A stretch of DNA of 64,000 bases from Paludibacteraceae bacterium (GTDB lineage Bacteria > Bacteroidota > Bacteroidia > Bacteroidales > Paludibacteraceae): positions 85,810 to 149,809 of the forward strand of contig JAGBCD010000040.1 of assembly GCA_017938155.1 (NCBI GenBank), in the 5' to 3' direction. The position numbers and the translations under genes were made by a program. Of the stretch, positions 61,839 to 64,000 are shown in pieces. Below the pieces are notes generated by a model. That model was given only the letters and a program-made list of their open reading frames with translations. It was not told the origin of the DNA and did not search any database. Position 1 is the first letter of the stretch. Every line of letters begins with the position of its first letter.

Positions 61839-63268
61839 TTGAGTGGTTTAATATTCAATTTCACAGGCTTAATCATGTTTTCTGGAGACAAAATCGTATC
61901 CAAATCCTCTTGAGTCAAGATTCCATGCTCCAATACCAAATCATAAACTGATTTACCTGTTTCCAATGCTTCTTTTGCTATCTTAGTCGAATTTTTGTAA
62001 CCGATTACAGGATTGAGTGCTGTTACTATACCTATAGAATTCTTAATATTCTCATTGCAATGCTTCTTATCTGCCTTGATTCCTTCTATACAATATTTTC
62101 TAAGCACATCAAAACCATTCATCATTATCTCAGCACTCTCAAAACAACATTGCGCCATAACAGGTTCCATTGCGTTCAACTCCATTTGTGCTGCTTCATT
62201 ACACATAGCCACGCATAAATCATTACCTATCACTTTGTACGAAATTTGATTCATTACCTCAGGAATAACAGGATTTACTTTTCCTGGCATGATAGAACTT
62301 CCTGGTTGTCTGGCTGGCAAATCAAGTTCGTGTAACCCACATCGTGGACCTGACCCCAAAAGACGCAAGTCATTAGAAATCTTATTCATCTTAGTCGCTA
62401 TTCTTCTCAATGCAGAAGAAAAACCGACCATACTACTGGTGTCAGAAGTCGCTGCTACCAAATCTTCTGCCAACTGAATATCCCAACCCGTTATCTCTTT
62501 GAGATATTGAGTACACTTAATTGCATACCCTGGCTCGGAACATATTCCTGTACCAATAGCAGTAGCTCCCATATTGACAATCAACAACTCACTTGCCGCC
62601 TGTTGGAGATTTTTTATTTCATCTTCTAATATTTTTGCAAATGCTCCAAATGTTTGTCCCAATGTCATTGGAACCGCATCTTCCAACTGTGTACGACCCA
62701 TCTTCAAAACATCCTTAAACTCATCTGCTTTGTTACGGAAGGATGCTATCAACTCTTCAAAATGTTTAATATATTCAAAATGAATCTCATACAACCCCAA
62801 ATGAATAGCTGTTGGATAAGCATCATTTGTTGATTGAGAACAATTAACGTGATCGTTAGGACTACAATACTTGTATTCACCCAATTGATGTCCCATAATT
62901 TGAAGAGCACGATTAGCTATTACCTCATTGGCATTCATATTCGTCGTAGTACCTGCTCCTCCTTGAATCATATCCACAGGGAACATATCATGATGCTTAC
63001 CATCTAAAATCTCTTGACACGCTTGCTTAATGGCATGAAATTGCTCTTCTGTCAAAAGACCCAAATCATAGTTGGCCATAGCAGCAGCCATCTTAGTATA
63101 TGCTAACCCTCGTATAAAAGCAGGATAATCATTCAATTTGAACTTCGATATAGGGAAATTTTCCAATCCTCTTAACGTTTGCACACCATATAGGGCATCT
63201 GCAGGAACCTGCAACTCTCCAATTAAATCACTTTCAACGCGTGTTTTTCCAAAAAAACCTTTTTCCAT
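61835..63268 (-). CDS. aspA: Aspartate ammonia-lyase
   Basis: 477 residues. RVESDLIGELQVPADALYGV at the start, TTTNMNANEVIANRA, and the fumarase/aspartase signature GSSIMPGKVNPVIPEVMNQI (about 327-346). Asp and fumarate lyases are close, but the MEKGFFGKTRVESDLIGE start and length are aspartase-like. It converts aspartate to fumarate and ammonia, feeding fumarate reduction in anaerobes. It heads the aspA-rdgB-porZ operon. Confidence 0.93.
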   Translation of the reverse strand: MEKGFFGKTRVESDLIGELQVPADALYGVQTLRGLENFPISKFKLNDYPAFIRGLAYTKMAAAMANYDLGLLTEEQFHAIKQACQEILDGKHHDMFPVDMIQGGAGTTTNMNANEVIANRALQIMGHQLGEYKYCSPNDHVNCSQSTNDAYPTAIHLGLYEIHFEYIKHFEELIASFRNKADEFKDVLKMGRTQLEDAVPMTLGQTFGAFAKILEDEIKNLQQAASELLIVNMGATAIGTGICSEPGYAIKCTQYLKEITGWDIQLAEDLVAATSDTSSMVGFSSALRRIATKMNKISNDLRLLGSGPRCGLHELDLPARQPGSSIMPGKVNPVIPEVMNQISYKVIGNDLCVAMCNEAAQMELNAMEPVMAQCCFESAEIMMNGFDVLRKYCIEGIKADKKHCNENIKNSIGIVTALNPVIGYKNSTKIAKEALETGKSVYDLVLEHGILTQEDLDTILSPENMIKPVKLNIKPLK

Positions 63269-63298
63269 AATAGTTTACATATTTATCATTGTACGGCA

Positions 63299-63306
63299 CA
63301 AAGTTA
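63299..63306 (-). promoter_or_regulatory. -7 box of the aspA-rdgB-porZ operon
   Basis: On the minus strand TAACTTTG matches the consensus, 30 bp upstream of the aspA ATG. The -33 position is T-rich without a clean TTTG. Confidence 0.6.
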
Positions 63307-63315
63307 CGATTTTTT

Positions 63316-63345
63316 TTTGTAAATCGAAAATTTTTTATACTTTTG
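63316..63345 (+). promoter_or_regulatory. Promoter of the DUF2147 gene
   Basis: TTTG (63316-63319), an 18-bp spacer and TACTTTTG (63338-63345), 45 bp upstream of the ATG. Divergent from the aspA promoter 10 bp away. Confidence 0.55.
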
Positions 63346-63390
63346 CCTTGAATTTTTGAGACAAATAAACAACTTTAATGAATATTAATT

Positions 63391-63825
63391 ATGAGTAAAC
63401 GATTTTTATTTCTATCATTAACTCTCTTGTTAACAGCAACATTATGGGCCCAAACGCCCATTTTGGGTGAATGGATCACTGTGGATGATGCTACAGGCGA
63501 ACAACTCTCTGTAGTTAAGATTTATCGTGCACAAAATGGTAAGTATTATGGGGAGATTATCCATTTGTTCGGCGAGAATGTAGAAAATGTTGTATGTGAA
63601 GCATGTGTAGGTGATGACCACAACAAGCCAGTTATTGGCTTGACCATCATACGAGATATGGAACTCAAAGATGGTGAATTGCGCAATGGTAAAGTACTCG
63701 ACCCAGATAATGGAAAGTTTTATTATGCTAAGGTTTATCTCAAAGATAACAAACTTATTCTCCGAGGCTCGTTAGATAGAGCAGGGTTGTTAGGCAGAAG
63801 TCAAACATGGTTACCCAAGAAATAA
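63391..63825 (+). CDS. DUF2147 exported protein
   Basis: 144 residues. Signal peptide of about 20 residues (MSKRFLFLSLTLLLTATLWA). The mature part ILGEWITVDDATGEQLSVVK, EACVGDDHNKPVIGLTIIRD, DPDNGKFYYAKVYLKDNKLI and LRGSLDRAGLLGRSQTW matches DUF2147, a small beta-barrel-like (calycin-like) fold. Periplasmic or surface location; function unknown. An IS3-family element begins 34 bp after its stop. Confidence 0.88.
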   Translation: MSKRFLFLSLTLLLTATLWAQTPILGEWITVDDATGEQLSVVKIYRAQNGKYYGEIIHLFGENVENVVCEACVGDDHNKPVIGLTIIRDMELKDGELRNGKVLDPDNGKFYYAKVYLKDNKLILRGSLDRAGLLGRSQTWLPKK

Positions 63826-63859
63826 ATTATTCATATTGCATATAAAAAAGACTGCCGCG

Positions 63860-64000
63860 TGAGGTGCCCCCAAAAAGTTGGACAGATTAATAAATCTATT
63901 TAACTATATTTTGAAAGTGAGTTCGGTATTTTACCGGACTCATTTTTAGTTTAAGTTTAATCCGATCGTAATTATAGTATCTAATATATTGTTTGAGTGC
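63860..64000 (-). mobile_element. IS3-family insertion sequence, one end, cut by window edge
   Basis: The element ends at 63860 with the terminal inverted repeat TGAGGTGCCCCCAAAAAG and then TTGGACAG, typical of IS3-family ends in Bacteroidota. Inside it lies the 3' end of an OrfB transposase on the minus strand. The left (5') half is beyond the window, so length, target duplication and intactness cannot be judged. Confidence 0.9.
63896..64000 (-). CDS. IS3-family transposase OrfB, C-terminal 34 residues
   Basis: The minus strand from the window edge reads ALKQYIRYYNYDRIKLKLKM then SPVKYRTHFQ and stops at TAG (63896-63898). YIxYYNxxRIxxxLxxxSPxxYR is the classic end of the rve integrase domain of IS3-family OrfB, in the stretch after the last catalytic Glu. 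The frame is open to the edge. Whether the rest is intact is unknown. Confidence 0.9.
   Translation of the reverse strand, partial: ALKQYIRYYNYDRIKLKLKMSPVKYRTHFQNIVK

Overview
The window reads as chromosomal DNA of a Bacteroidota bacterium, most likely order Bacteroidales. The evidence is the gene content: type B L31, DUF4271 beside hemD, a PyrK-GltD fusion, OstA-like and SurA-like outer-membrane genes, a PorZ-like type IX secretion protein, a GT3-like glycogen synthase and many lipoproteins. AT-rich intergenic DNA and promoters of the form TTTG-N19/20-TAnnTTTG, characteristic of this phylum, agree. Species cannot be assigned from sequence alone. Almost all of the window is housekeeping core; the only mobile DNA is the end of an IS3-family element at the right edge.

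Layout. 1-3.2 kb (minus): a TonB-dependent receptor running off the left edge, directly behind a FeoB-like iron permease that has lost its GTPase motifs. 3.3-3.84 kb: tRNA-Arg(CCG) followed by five and a half tandem 51-54 bp repeats that copy the tRNA 3' end, then a terminator. 3.87-6.2 kb (minus): acetyltransferase-like protein, Fur-family regulator, zinc metallopeptidase. 6.3-9.7 kb (plus): LOG protein, DUF4271, hemD, rnpA, yidD, trmD. 9.7-12.8 kb (minus): rpsF-rpsR-rplI-rpmE, terminator, PnuC-like transporter, RluA-type pseudouridine synthase. 13.0-17.7 kb: nucleosidase, divergent from a pRiA4b-like gene, miaA, PKD lipoprotein and glycogen synthase. 17.7-28.0 kb (minus): two peptidases; acpP-fabF-DUF2582-U32 peptidase; TPR/OmpA-like lipoprotein, small membrane protein and mutL.

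28.1-34.0 kb (plus): lipoprotein, PyrE homologue with an altered PRPP loop, SRPBCC protein, phosphatidylserine decarboxylase, deoC and the PyrK-GltD fusion. 34.0-42.5 kb (minus): an envelope-biogenesis operon (two SurA-like proteins, OstA-like protein, beta-barrel) that continues into dnaG, a radical SAM protein and a glycosyltransferase. 42.5-46.3 kb: ribD, prmC-recX, alkaline phosphatase. 46.7-52.4 kb (plus): gyrB, LOG protein, a GH16-like protein without catalytic residues, kdsA, kdsD, terminator. 52.4-58.9 kb: beta-hexosaminidase and a sodium:solute symporter reading from overlapping divergent promoters, then nucleoside kinase, SPOR protein and folE. 58.9-63.3 kb (minus): aspA-rdgB-porZ, each overlapping the next by ATGA. 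63.4-64 kb: DUF2147 protein and the IS3-family end.

No defence system, CRISPR array, prophage or biosynthetic cluster is visible. The best leads are the tRNA-derived repeat array, the PyrE with a rewritten active-site loop in an otherwise normal setting, the FeoB without a G domain next to a TonB receptor, the cytoplasmic GH16-like protein in the Kdo operon, and the interlocked divergent promoters.
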